Source of the DNA: Parietaria judaica
Taxonomy: Eukaryota > Streptophyta > Magnoliopsida > Rosales > Urticaceae
Assembly (NCBI GenBank): GCA_954871525.1
Contig: OX940868.1
Location: 18,347,056-18,411,055 of the forward strand
Reading direction: 5' to 3'
DNA: 64,000 nt
Below the pieces are notes generated by a model. That model saw only the letters and a program-made list of their open reading frames with translations. It was not told where the DNA came from and did not search any database. Each line of letters opens with the position of its first letter. The first letter of the stretch is position 1. Both the position numbers and the translations under genes were made by a program. Shown here in pieces: positions 33,091-44,848 of the stretch.

Positions 33091-35580
33091 ACGTAATTAT
33101 TAATTCAAGCCAAGGAAATAAATGAAGCAATAAAATGATTTTGCATTTATTTACCCAATGCATAAGGCCGTACCTAAATATCACGATGACTTCCACTGCG
33201 CTTTCTGAATTTGGGCAGAGCTTCCACGGGTCTTGGTGAATGCGCCTAGGGAGGTTGAGCAGAGCTTCCGCACGACTTCTAAGACAACAAGGAAACTCCC
33301 AAAGCCTTCCGGGATATTCTCTAGAACTTCCTCGTACACAAAGCGTGGGCTTTGCTTGACGGAACTTCGTTGCTTATAGACTAGCCGAATTTCTAGAGAG
33401 AGAGAGAGAATTCGAGAGCTCTTTTGAGAGAATGAACTCGAGTTTTGCATGTGAGAGTGTGTATCGAATGTGATGCCTATGCCTTGTATTTATAGTAAAA
33501 GGGCATGCACACATTACTTCCAATTTTAGATAAATCAATCAACCTTAATTCGTGTCAATCAATTGACCCCAATTAGTGTTGATTATAAATCAATCAAGAA
33601 CTAATTCCAACCTTCCCATTTAGATAGGTGTCGAAATTATTATAATTAAAATACCTAAGATTTAATTTCATATGATTTAAATATGTATCATGAAAATCAA
33701 ATGTTACCCACATAAGGCAAAATTCGATTTCATCATATTTTAATAAAGGGAATATAATTTCTTTATTTAAAATAAATACCAAGAAATCCAATCCCATTAA
33801 CAAAGAATTAATTCCAATTAAATCAAATTAGGTGATTCATGATTTATCAATCTTTTCCTTATTTGTAAATAACCTATCAATTAAATAATGTTATGAATCA
33901 ATCAATATTAATTCTCATGCAATATAAATCTTTATTTAAAACTTGCAAATCAAGTTCTTATGATTCATGCAATATTAATATTCATGATACAATTCTTATT
34001 TATTTAATTTAGATTAATACCATATTTGAATATGATTAATTATTATCTTGAATTACCATAACATAGAAAATTCTATTTCTATCATGCTTGAAATCGCCAA
34101 CTCATTGCTTGGTAACCAAGCTTGGTAATTTCCATGATTCAATAATCTTGCCTTATATGTTTATCATGATAATTAGCATAAATAATCTTTTATTAAAATA
34201 TGATAAGGAAAATACCTAGTGGGTCTATCCACCTAGGCTTGGTCGAATTTTCTCTCTTACCATCAGCCAAGATTAAACCCAATGGACCTAGCCCATTAAT
34301 TTATCTTTAAATAATTCTCATGAATTAACATAACCTTTTGTTATGATCTATAATTCTTATATTTTTCTCTGTTGATCTTACACAATAATCATAGAAGGAA
34401 AAACTCTTAGAATTAAATTTACTACAACATTGATGTTGACAATTTATTCCAGTTTTGACATTTTCCGATTAGCTATTTCTTTGGCAAACCTAAGGTACTT
34501 TTGCCGCAACTTTTTGAAACTTTCCAAAACTTGACACAAGCTTTAGTTTCAATAGTTCTACCATAAATTAGAGTAACAAATATTCTAATTGTACGATTGG
34601 TCCTTTACAAAGTTATCCTGGGGACCATGGATCCACATCACTTAAGCTCCAACGGATTAATCCGTTAGCTCCGGTGTTACTCCACTAAAAACCCAAAGAT
34701 GTACTCTTTAGTTATGTGAATAATATATTCCTTTTGTCTCAAGGTGTCCAGTGATATAATCAAATTCCAGTGATCAATCTTTCACTTGATGATTCACACT
34801 TGAGCAGGCGATTTACCGTTTAGCCCCTCAGTGCTTTTCTTCCTGAATTCCATCGGTGGTATTGTAGACGACTCACTTACGATTTTGAGACGTAAGCTGT
34901 GCATGAGTCCTTGTACTACTTCTCACGACCGACAATTCCGGGAATCATCTTGACTTAGTAAAAAGCTATGTGATATCCATATCTGTGATCGAGCTACCCT
35001 TCCCTGTCGACTATCATGTTCCCAATATAGCGGCTTTGTGAACATCGTTATGCTGTGTTCTTTAACTAGCAAATCAAAGAACAATCAAGCTAAAAGTCGG
35101 GGTTCAAGATCACTTCAGGATTTAGATTAAGTACCATTTTATCATCTTTTACGACTTAGTTCAAAGTTGTCAGTGACGGTCTTAGTTGAGCAACTTTCAG
35201 AACTTGGTCAAGTCCTATCCAGTACAAAGACACTTTGTACGTAATGCACTTAATGAGTATGACACACATATCTATCTAGAATAGGATTTTCTCCATTTAG
35301 TCACATTATTGACTTTGTCAATTAAGAGGCTCCTACCCGCTTAATTAAGTCACGGATACATTTAAGTTCATTTATTGCATCTATCAATTCTTCCTCACAA
35401 TGACTCCGGTGTGATGGATAGATTACAATTGCATTCCATTATGAACTATGGATTTACATTCGTTTTATACATAAAGAACTATAGAAAAGATTGTCATAAT
35501 AATTGCATTCTTTATTAAGAGTGATGTCATAAACTATTACAATGGGTAAATAAAAACATTGTTTAAGGGCACTATGCCCA
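33091..35580 (-). mobile_element. Retrotransposon LTR/leader remnant, minus orientation
   Basis: Read on the minus strand it starts TGTTGGGCATAGTGCCC near 35580, an LTR-like start. It continues through phrases common in plant retrotransposon non-coding regions and reaches a TATA box CTATAAATACAAGGC near 33485-33499, with an AG-rich leader (GAGAGAGAGAGA at about 33398). No ORF of retrotransposon type survives. Confidence 0.45.
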
Positions 35581-36126
35581 ACATTATATCCTCAAAGAAA
35601 ATTCCCCCCCTCCCTTTCTTTCTCTCTGGTTTTGCGAATTGGAGATCACAAAAACTTCTCTGTTCAGACTTTTTAAGGTTTCGTAATTACTCAGAGCAGC
35701 CCACACATCCTGGCGGTCTAATTCCGGAAAATACATCGAAAGATTATTGGGAGAATTTCATGTCAACAAAATTGTATAGTGATGTCACAGATTTAAAGGA
35801 AGCCGGTTGAGATCAGATCTCAGAGTGCATAGCCAAAATCGTCAGATAAGGTACGCACTATATTTATTGATTGAGAATTATTTGTTGGTGGTCAAACCCA
35901 AATCGAATCACTAGATAATGAATTAGTTTATCATTAGAATATTAATTATCACGGTCAATAGACATAGTAATTATTTTGGGTTATGTATGACGGATGCGGT
36001 AATAGAGATTTATGGTATGGGACTTTAATCCTGGTTAAAATATTTTTTTAAATGGTTTTCCCACGTGTATGAGCTAAACTGACAAATATAATTTTCCACG
36101 AGTGTCCTAGAGACCAGGAGTTCCAA
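35581..36126. other. No gene recognised
   Basis: A short frame at 35559-35810 (83 codons) has no domain I recognise. The rest is A/T-rich. Confidence 0.45.
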
Positions 36127-36575
36127 CAGAATTCACTATAAATAAAATACAACATTGCATGACTAGTTAAGAAATCATCTTAAGTAAAAACAAATTACAC
36201 TAATTAACTTATTATGTAGTATCTTTAAGATATGATCATGAAATTATTTGTTTATTCTTAAAATTTATGTCTCTTTAACTTCAACTCTGAGCTTCCTAAC
36301 TTTAAGAAGTTCGGGTCTTGTATTTTTGTGGTGTAACAAAAAATTGGTTCAAAATGATTGTCGCTACAAGTGCAACATTGCATGAAACAAGCTCTATTCC
36401 AATAATATTATCTTCAAACTATATGTTATAATTACAATATCCTTGACATGTTATATACATTTTTTCACTCATTATAATAATTATATAACTAATACTTTAT
36501 AACTGAATAATTTGATAATATAATAATTTTTTGCAGTCCCAATAATATTATTAGTTTGTTGAAGTTTTATTATAT
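36127..36575. mobile_element. Emigrant/pogo-like element
   Basis: Left part matches 8820-8921 (CACTATAAATAAA-TACAACATTGCAT, CACTAATTAACT-AT-ATGTAGTAT). Right part matches 19300-19657 and ends in the reverse complement of TATAATAAAACTTC. It acts as the unfilled reference for the MULE insertion site at 8913-8921. Confidence 0.65.
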
Positions 36576-36584
36576 CTCCTATAA

Positions 36585-37083
36585 GGGATAATAGCGGCAT
36601 AAGTCCTCAACCTTTACTCAACTGGGGCGGCATAGCCCCAACCTCATTTAATAGCGGTATAAGTGCCAAAAGATGATTTCTGTCCATATTTGACTAACGG
36701 AAGTAGTCAATGTTTGTGTGGTCAGCTTCTCGTCAACGTGGACGCCACGTAATCCGACATGTCACCACACACGTCATCCTCGTGTATCAAATTTACTGCA
36801 AAATTAATGGTGATGGAGGGATTCGAACCATTGCCCTCGCATGTGGTGATGGAGGGATTCAAATTTAATGCAAAATTAATGGTGATGGATGATGACATGT
36901 ATGGTGACATGTCGATTACGTGGCGTCCACGTTGACGAAAAGCTGACCACGCAAACGTTGACTACCTCCGTTAGTCAAATATGGAGGGAAATCATCTTTT
37001 GGTACTTATACCGCTATTAAATGAGGTTGGGGCTATGCCGCCCCAATTGAGTAAAAGTTGAGGACTTATGCCGCTATTATCCC
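36585..37083. mobile_element. 499-bp foldback MULE-type MITE
   Basis: A perfect 9-bp duplication CTCCTATAA flanks it (36576-36584 and 37084-37092). The arms, about 200 bp or more, are near-perfect inverted copies starting GGGATAATAGCGGCATAAGT. The central part holds a duplicated GTGGTGATGGAGGGATTCGAA-like segment. The transcript would fold into a long double strand. Confidence 0.95.
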
Positions 37084-37092
37084 CTCCTATAA

Positions 37093-38036
37093 TATAAAAA
37101 CCCCAAATCATTTGAGCCTTACTCGTCTCATATTGTTTTGGCTCCTCGTGTACCATATTCAACAACTCCTTAAGTATAAAGCTACCGAATCTTTCAATAA
37201 AATCCCCTCAATATATTCTTATTCTTTTCTCTTCCCGTATAAAGAACTAATACGTTTTTATCATATTTAGCAGCTTGGTCAGCAAACAATTACGAATTAT
37301 ATATCTAGTGCTCTCCATGTGAGACAGACAACCCACAGAGGAGCCCTGAGCATGACAAGCAAAATTAATATAATTTTCGTAGTCACACTTTTCCTTCGAC
37401 GCTTAAAGACAAAATATTCACATCAAATATTCAACAGATACACATGATAAAAATATAGCAAATATTGCAATTCATTATTTTATATTAAGGTAAATAACGG
37501 AAAAAATATCTAAACTTTAGTCAATGTGCCCGCCGGGTACACATATTCAAAAAGTAACGGCAAAAGTACTCAAACTGATTTGACCGTGAATACTGCACGA
37601 AATTGTTACTCTTCCGTTAACAGCCTCCACATTGCCACTAGGCCTTTGCCACGTGGCACTTGACCACCACGTGGCATGCCACGTTAAACTTAAGAAAAAA
37701 ATACCTAAAAATTATTTAAATTTTTAATTTTCTTAACTTTTAATTTTTTAGATATGATTAGGTAATTTTTTTAAAATTATTAAATTTTTTAGATAATCAA
37801 AGGTAAAACAAATAAATAATATTAGGTATGCAACTGTTTTTTTTTTCTTCTTTTTTTCATGATAAGGTTTAGTCAGCAAATCAGCTTTTCCAACCAAATT
37901 TATAAGAGAACTGATAATTGATATCATGATCAACAATTTTTTTTTTTTGGTAATGCTATATTTGTTTAACTCGTGCGTAAGATAACTATAAAACTCATGA
38001 AAATTAGTTAGCATTTTTTTCGTATAAATAAAAGAC
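37093..38036. other. No gene; one MITE-like arm
   Basis: 37490-37700 reads like one arm of a MULE-type MITE (GGTAAATAACGG..., with GCCACGTGG palindromic words), but no partner arm was found. The remainder is A/T-rich. Confidence 0.35.
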
Positions 38037-38686
38037 TCATTCTACACATTTTCACATATTCTCCTGTCAGTGCTTCTCTCTCTAAACTTTCTCCGTCTAG
38101 ATTCGAGTTCCCCATCTCTCTCTCAGCTAATTTTTTTCCTCCCCTTAGGATGGGGATGTTTAGTCTTCCTCGACCGGGGACTTCACTGAGGCGACTAGTT
38201 TCAAATTAGATTTTTTTTCCAAGGCCTAATTATGGGCGAATTTCTTCTCCGAAGCTCGCCAAGTCTTCGAGTAACGCTCATTTTGGGCCTTGTTACAGGC
38301 GACTTAACTCCGAAGCTCGCTAGACCCTCAAGATATTATTCAAACCGAGCTGGGTTCCAGGTGACTTTCCCGCTGAGGCTCTCCGCCACTTCAGGCATTC
38401 TAGCGGCAGAGAGCCTCAGCGGGAACTACGATGGTGATTTCCGTCATCAGAGACATCTGTGTTAGATTTCTTGAACCCTATACGAGTGATGACTTGATCC
38501 CGGATGAGGGTACATAGACAGCTTTCGCTCGTCGGAGAAGATTTCGTCATCTTCAACAAAATATAGACATTAGTCAACCCTCATTGACTCCACATTTAAC
38601 TGTCCACGTAACCATATGGTATGACCCTAGGCTGGCACCGCGGACCCATGTGGATACTCGCAACCATTCGCCGTGTCGGATTCGCC
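38037..38686. other. Probable retrotransposon leader debris
   Basis: G/C-richer DNA with repeated CCGAAGCTCGC and CCGCTGAGGCTCTC words, the latter forming an inverted repeat around 38370-38423. It contains the AGTCAACCCTCATTGACTCC phrase shared with 19201. No coding sequence supported. Confidence 0.4.
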
Positions 38687-38839
38687 TCACCGGGGGTGTT
38701 GATGTTCCGCGCGTTCCTGCAACAATGTTTGCACTGGCCAGGATAAAAACTCTATTTGAGAACACAACCCGTCGAAATCTTCACGTCTCACCATGTCGTC
38801 TATGAAAGTGTCATGAACAACCCGTTTCTTCGGCGCCAT
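38687..38839 (-). pseudogene. gag start fragment of an LTR retrotransposon
   Basis: Immediately after a tRNA-Met-type primer binding site, a frame starts MAPKKRVVHDTFIDDMVRRE and runs about 50 codons to a stop. Its position fits a gag N-terminus; the rest of gag-pol is missing. Origin inferred from position only. Confidence 0.5.
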
Positions 38840-38855
38840 CTGCGCAAAAACGGTT

Positions 38856-38868
38856 GGCTCTGATACCA
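38856..38868 (-). promoter_or_regulatory. Primer binding site (tRNA-Met type)
   Basis: The minus strand reads TGGTATCAGAGCC two bases after an LTR-like end (...GGGTTACATCA), the standard layout of an LTR retrotransposon PBS. Confidence 0.8.
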
Positions 38869-38870
38869 AC

Positions 38871-39250
38871 TGATGTAACCCGGACAAAACGAGAACAATG
38901 AGTTTTATGAAATAAGCTATCAAGCTCAATTTTTATCATTCATCAACTACCTTCTTCCCTCTTTGAATTACAAGATATAGAAAATATCAAAACCCTTAAA
39001 AATATACCTTCCTAAAATAATACCACGACTAATACTATTACTGACTAAATATTAATCATAAAATAAATGCAAAAATAAAGCACGATTAATACTATTAATC
39101 ATACAAAATTAAAGGCTTGAATGGTTCAAGAAATAATCATAAATAAATAATAAAAATAAATGAAAAAGAATTTATGGAGATAGGGAGGATTTCGGTTTGA
39201 ATTTGCATGCTTATACGTTTGCATCAGTTTTGCTATCATTCGCACACTTC
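38871..39250 (-). mobile_element. 5' LTR of the remnant (upstream limit uncertain)
   Basis: On the plus strand it starts TGATGTAACCCGG, i.e. on the minus strand the LTR ends ...TACATCA directly before the PBS. The other end could not be placed. No second LTR copy was seen. Confidence 0.5.
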
Positions 39251-41678
39251 CTCAGAAAATTTCTAAAATGTCACCCTTTCTAGGATTGCACTATGCCAAA
39301 CACACATAACTTTAAAGTTCCCATGAATGAGCTACCGATGCATCTTGTTGTCATAAATGTTGCCAAACAATTCTCTTAAGCCTTTTGACCGTATAATGCG
39401 GACAATTAAGTCGCATGGGCGGTCAAGTGTAGAGTCATGTAATTTACTATGTCTTGCAAGTCTTTTCCTTCTTGGTGGATATGGCAAGGGGAAAATCTTC
39501 TTTTCCGATGAGCCTCCGAAAAAAAGGGTTCTTTACATGATGTGGCGAACACTTATATTGGTGGTCTCGGCGACAACGTCCTTGATGGCGAGGTGCTCCA
39601 AGCCGGCGATGTCACATTGGCGAGGTGACTTTTAGCTTCGACGTGATTATCCGGCTACGTGTCGAATCGATCTTGGCAACATCATGGCGGAAATATGTTC
39701 CTCAAAGATAAACATGAAGAGCACGTCTAAAGTGTGCGGAGTGAGGTACCTCCGAACACTCTCCAGAGCTCAATATTAGTATGATTGCCGCCGTAAAAAG
39801 GGCCTGGGATTTCTTTACGGAAAGAGTCAGCTTGTAGGTGTTTAAAAATATGTTTGCGGAGGCGAAGGCTATACAACTTTAAGGTAACAAAGAGCGTACC
39901 AAGGGTCCTAACAAGCTAAACCTATAAAAGTCGATGGCAAGCAGAGAGTTTGAGATCCCTGGCGAGCATGAAAATAATCTCCTGGTTAAGCACATTAATC
40001 GAAAAAGAGAGAGACTGGCAAATTTTACAGAGCGAAACTATGAAACTAGATAGAGAATTGAGAATGATAGAATATGTCAAAAATGGTGGGGAGGGGTTAA
40101 GCATTAATGGAGAATTATTCTCCATTAATGGCGCCATTTAGTGGGGAGGGGTTACCCTTGCCGAGCACTTGGTCAATCATCGACTCTTCGGTTATCGCAC
40201 AAGTTTCCTTGTTCATTGTTGTAGTAACTTTCGGAGGTTTCGCGAGTTCATGTGTCGGAACATAAGGCGTATTTGGAGCGTTCTCGGTGTCTCGTCGAAC
40301 TCGATTTGTATTGTCAGTTGATGTTGTTGAGAGATTTTGCTTTGTCGAGTTTGTAGAGGATGTGTTGTGAGTCGTCTAGCAGAGCTTGCCTTGCTAGGGA
40401 CATCGTCGTTGACTAAGTCAAAGAGAGGTCATTGTTTCCTGAAGACTGCCTTGGCGAAGACGTTGTTGTTGACAGGTCTTCATCATCCGAAGATCTTGAG
40501 TTGACGAGGAGGTCGTCACTGACTATATCTGAGGGAGGTCGTCGAGGCCTCTCGAGGTCATCGAAATTTTCCAAGGTCATCCTTGTAGGTCGTCGGGAAC
40601 CTTCTAGGGTTCTCGTAGCCTCGCCGAGAGCCTTCTAAGATCACCCTTGCCACATTGGATAGTCAGAACCTTTCAAGGTCGTTGCCGAGGACTCCCTTAG
40701 GTTGTCGTTTCCTTGGGGGATATCGTCGGGGACCTCCCAAGGCTGTCGTAACCTAGTCGGGTCGCCTAGACCGATTTCTTGAAGATTGTCTTCGGTCATT
40801 GGACTTTTTTTTGGCTTCGTCTTCCGGGCCTCGCCCACTGAACTTGAACTTGAGTCAAAGGGCCTTGACTTCTGTCTTTGAGATCCTTGACTTCTGTCTT
40901 TGAGATCCGTATTATAATATTTCTAAAAATATGCATAACAATAATTCAATCCAAGACGAAGGAATGTCGGCGTGGTGAGTGGCTTGAGCAGATTAAACTG
41001 TGAATTTACAATACAGTAAGAAGGTAGAATGAATTAATTAGAGGGCATGAGTTGATAAAATTCAGGGTAAATATAGGAAAAATATATTGAATTACACAAA
41101 ATTCCGCACCATATTCGTAATCCTATATTATCGTAGTCAAAATATCAAAAATAACTTTTTTAATGTCATTGTAAGGTTCAAGTTGCTTCCTTTATGACTC
41201 GGTGGGGGCCATATTTTGCCGTGGAATGTGACTCGGTGTTCTCATAATTTATAAAAGCGGAGTACAAAATAAAAACATACAATCTTTATATCTATAACCA
41301 ATTTCTTCGTATGAGTTTTTTTTTTATATACAAAACATATAGGTACTAGCAACAACCAGGTGTGGAGCCAGGGATTGTCTAAAGAGAGCGGTATTAAATA
41401 CACTGGGAATTGTCTATACATTTTCTTTTAATATTGGACCAGAACTTCAAATAATAAGGGGCAAAAAATAATAAACCATAATTTTTAAAATAAAATAAAA
41501 CATCAAAACTACTAACATATATATTGCATAATAAATGTCTTTTAAAGGCTCTTGATATATGAAATTGGTTTGATTAGAACTATGCCCACAATAATGAACT
41601 ATGTACACATATTTTATAACTTGGAATGAGGTGGGTGTAATTGAAGGTAGCAGATATATACACGATATATCATTGATA
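39251..41678. other. No gene recognised; short repeats
   Basis: Holds an inverted repeat CATTAATGGAGAA/TTCTCCATTAATG (about 40103-40131), a G/C-richer stretch (40200-40850) with repeated GGTCGTCG words, and a 22-bp tandem duplication (40863-40884 and 40885-40906, CCTTGACTTCTGTCTTTGAG...). None of the frames shows a known domain. Confidence 0.45.
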
Positions 41679-41920
41679 ATGGTGTACACGTTATGTATAC
41701 AAATGATATATACTAGCTTGGAAGCTGGGGGCAGTATAATTAAAGCATGTGTATATATTAATATATATTAATTTATATTATATATATTGGATGTAATTGA
41801 ACCTATTTTCATAAGATATTAGTTCATTCTTTTAGTGTACACGTCATTCTTCTTTTCTAATTAATTAATCACAGTAATGGTCGATGCATGTCTAATTGTC
41901 TATATAAGTTGCATCGACTT
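41679..41920 (+). promoter_or_regulatory. Conserved promoter of the secreted-peptide gene
   Basis: ATGGTGTACACGTT at 41679-41692, a second GTGTACACGT at 41835-41844, and the core TATATAAGTTGCATCGACTT at 41901-41920. That 20-mer is identical to the core promoter of the 53994 gene. TATA to ATG is 103 bp. Confidence 0.8.
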
Positions 41921-42003
41921 CTGAGTCTCGACACACAAAAATCGTCCTCATCATCTTCCACAAGGCTTTTGGTGTGTGTATACAAATATTGTATTATTCA
42001 GAG

Positions 42004-42490
42004 ATGGCGAAGAATAGTGTTTGGTTTTCATGGAGCGTGGCTCTCGCGCTGATCCTTGTGCTCTCGAGCTCCGCTGCCTCAAGGACGCTTCTGCAATCTG
42101 GCGGAAACGTCCATTCTCTAAGCACAGCTGCCGGCCGTGCTGCTGCAGGTGTCGACAAAGCTGGTTCATGGCCGGAGTAAAAACGTAAGTAGAAACATTA
42201 AGAATTGATATACCTATCAGCTTTAATATTAACTGTAGATGCGTGATCTCCATGAATATCGGTGTTATATGTTGCCTTCTTTATTTTGTTTTGGTTTCTA
42301 ACTAACCAAAAGTATATCTAGTGTTACTCTGCAAATTCTAATATTTTTCTTTGAATAATTGATTGTTATATGTGGTTCAGATAGAGGCTTCTTGCCCGGG
42401 TGGAAATGGCCCAACTTGAACCTGGACACAAAACTGCCCGCCATGCCCAACGGAGAAGTCATGCCCGAGGGAGATGAAGTCTTGAATTGA
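42004..42490 (+). CDS. Small secreted peptide precursor, two exons
   Basis: Exon 1 starts MAKNSVWFSWSVALALILVL, a clear signal peptide, then SSSAASRTLLQSGGNVHSLS. Exon 2 (42381-42490), after acceptor TGTGGTTCAG, encodes RGFLPGWKWPNLNLD, then TKLPAMPNGEVMPEGDEVLN and TGA. Two donors join exon 2 in the same phase. One is CAG|GTGTCG at 42149, giving an open 84-residue product. The other is AAC|GTAAGT at 42185, a stronger site that includes an in-frame TAA (42178-42180) and would give a 58-residue product. Exon 2's sensible frame argues that the first, or both, are used. After signal cleavage the peptide would be secreted; function unknown. Family unknown to me. Confidence 0.68.
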
Positions 42491-42666
42491 TCAGATGCTT
42501 CGTTCATTATATCGAAGAAGTATATGTTGTCGTTGCATATATATTGCATTATTGTTGGCCTCTACTTTTTATAATTATCGCAAAGCGCTTGTGTGTGTGC
42601 ATAATTTGTCTTTATAGGGTGTGTGTAATTTGTTTCTTTTCTTCTTCTGTAAATGATCACATGATC

Positions 42667-42770
42667 AGGGCAGGGCTGTGCCTGAAATTTTGAGAGCCCT
42701 GAATTATGGGCTAACATTTGCATTTGGCTAACATTTGCATTATGGGCTAACATTTGCATTTGGCTATAAT
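42667..42770. repeat. hAT-like end and short tandem repeat
   Basis: CAGGGCAGGGCTGTGCCTGA at 42667 resembles a plant hAT terminus. It is followed by three tandem copies of GGCTAACATTTGCATT-type units to about 42770. No partner end found. Confidence 0.5.
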
Positions 42771-42799
42771 GCGTAATTTCTCGTAGAATATTGGTGTTT

Positions 42800-43125
42800 T
42801 CTTTTAGGTTTTTTTTAGTGTAAAGGGCGTTGGTGCACATTGCTTAACAAATTTGGCACAGGCCCAAGGATAATCATTTGGGATATTTACGGTAGAAATA
42901 TCCATATGTTACAAAAAGATTATGACTATATTCAGAAATCTGTTTTCTGGCGAAAATTCCTAATAATATAAAATTTTGGTAGTAATTAATTTTGTTTTCT
43001 TCTATTAACACCCTATTATGAAGTTTGACGTGATGACGTATGATATCTCCACATTTTCACTATTTCAAAGAAGTTTTAGCCTCACGTGGCGATATGATTG
43101 ACCTATAGTATCTTGAAGTTTGCAT
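42800..43125 (+). repeat. Segment paralogous to 6690-7020
   Basis: Downstream spacer of the 42004 gene, similar to the DNA upstream of the 7484 gene (shared GGTGCAC, AATCATTTGGGATATTTA, TGACCTATAGT-TCTT). Supports an ancestral tandem gene array. Confidence 0.65.
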
Positions 43126-43949
43126 CAATGGTGTAGCTACGTACATGCCAATGTGTGTACCGGCTGCGTGTGATTAAAATTTTTTTTGCATCTTCAAAGA
43201 GACTCAGATCTTAAATTATTGAGAAGATTGAAATTGAAAAACTTTGGCTAAATATGATGACGCGATATTAGACCAGTAGTCCAAACATTTCGAGAGTGCG
43301 CATTCCACAAAGATTATGTGAAATTAGATTGAACTCAATTTATGTGAAAGTTTCGCTAATCCTGGCGTTTAAATGTCCTTATTTGGTGGATATATTATTA
43401 ATGGCAGTATTAATTTTTATAACATATGCGTCTCACAAATGTGATCACAAAGACTTATGATTATGTATTCTTAATAAATCCTAGGATATTATATATATAT
43501 ATATATATATATTGGAGAATTCTTAATAAATGCTAAAGATGAATTTATAGGTTACTCTTTTTACTTGCATAAATTTTATTATTTAGAAGTTTTGACGAAA
43601 ATTTATTATAATATCTATGATGAACATAAGCCGTAAGAATTCCTGAAGAATTCATATAGGCAATGTATTTATTGAGAAATAGTTCAATGAGAATTAATTC
43701 CTCATATAAAAGAGTTCGTAGAACTCTTTAGAAATATTCTTTGAGTACCTCAATGATTATTATATCATAAAATATTTTTTTAGTAATGAATATATTTCAT
43801 TATAGTATTTTTGGAATGCTTGTGTTTTGATGTGATTTACAGATTATCTATTATTTATAAGGAGCATGAATTGATATGAGTATCATCAGAAAGCTCTATT
43901 AGCTTACGGGAAAAATGGTTATAAGAAAGTGAAAGACTAGATCGAGCGA
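43126..43949. other. No gene recognised
   Basis: A/T-rich with an (AT)n run at about 43488-43511. Nothing else supported. Confidence 0.5.
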
Positions 43950-44388
43950 CTACTTGAGGGACTTGTTCACTAAGGCGCTACTCTTCATCGATTAAAGAAA
44001 TTGGCTCACAATATTAGAATGAGACAACTCCAAGAAGTTAAATGTTGCTGTCATTAGGGGGGAGTAATTACGCGCTGAACTTTTTTTTCTTATACTAAGG
44101 TTTTATCCCATACTAGATTTTCCTGGAAAGGTTTTAACGATGTAGGTTAAACTCAAATATCCATATTACGATGACAATGACATTCAAGGGGGAGTGTTAT
44201 AAATCAATAAGTCAATATTGAGATAGTCAATTATTTCATAATGATGTAACATTCTCATTCATTGTATTTCTTATTTTCACTTCTCTCAGATACTATAAAT
44301 AGAGGCATATGAAGTTCATTATAACACATATGGAAGAGCAATATAACTATCTCTATTCCCTCTCATATTCTCTCTTTTTCTTGTTACA
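43950..44388 (+). mobile_element. 3' end of a Ty1/copia element (RNase H tail, PPT, LTR)
   Basis: A broken frame near 43960-44030 reads DLFTKALL...LAHNIRMRQLQEV, the usual end of copia RNase H. A polypurine tract AAGGGGGAG (44186-44194) directly precedes an LTR beginning TGTTATAAATC at 44195. The LTR has a TATA box ACTATAAATAGAGG at about 44290 and may end at ...TTGTTACA (44388), about 194 bp. The rest of the element is missing or unrecognisable. Confidence 0.65.
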
Positions 44389-44441
44389 TTCTTAGCTTAC
44401 TCTTCGTTATTTTATAAATCATGGGGATTATCTTAACATTT

Positions 44442-44573
44442 TTTTTTGTTAAAAGTTTAATCACGATTTTTTATTTTTAAACAAATTAACTCCGTTAATA
44501 CACGTTAATAAACGTGTTAACGATGTTAATTTGTTTAAAAATAAAAAATCGTGATTAAACTTTTAACAAAAAA
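44442..44573. repeat. Perfect 49-bp-arm hairpin
   Basis: 44442-44490 and 44525-44573 are inverted copies (TTTTTTGTTAAAAGTTTAAT... with its reverse complement), with a 34-nt loop that itself contains ACACGTTAATAAACGTGT. A partial third copy lies at 44624-44660. Confidence 0.9.
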
Positions 44574-44699
44574 TTTATTTTTTTTATAAAAAAAAATAAT
44601 TTTTTTCTTTTAAAAAATAATAATTTATTTTTAAACAAATTAACCATGTTAATACACGTTAGTATCTTAAAAAGGGTATTATAGGTATAAAATATGTTA

Positions 44700-44793
44700 T
44701 TAAATAATCATTTGGCTATTTTGCAAAGAAAAATGAAAGGTTGGCTATTTGGCTAATCAAACATTTCAATTTGACTATCCCATGCAATATCTC
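44700..44793. mobile_element. MULE terminal repeat remnant
   Basis: Contains TTTGGCTATTTTGCAAAG and ends GCAATATCTC at 44793, the same terminus as the 8922-16263 MULE's right end. The other end and target duplication were not found; the adjacent hairpin may be part of the same insertion. Confidence 0.6.
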
Positions 44794-44848
44794 TTTGCTT
44801 AAATTTAAGATGAAAACACTAAGTTTAAACGTCGCACTATAATCATGT

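Noticed and set aside
35559..35810. 83-codon frame as a possible gene
   Set aside because: No recognisable domain, no splice continuation and it starts within an LTR end; left as unassigned.
36810..36830. GGTTCGAATCCCTCCA on the minus strand, like a tRNA T-arm/B box
   Set aside because: It lies inside the foldback MITE, occurs there in two forms, and no A box, anticodon arm or acceptor stem can be built around it.
38572..38805. Frames of 63-73 codons near a retrotransposon PBS
   Set aside because: They overlap the gag-like fragment in other frames; no independent evidence.
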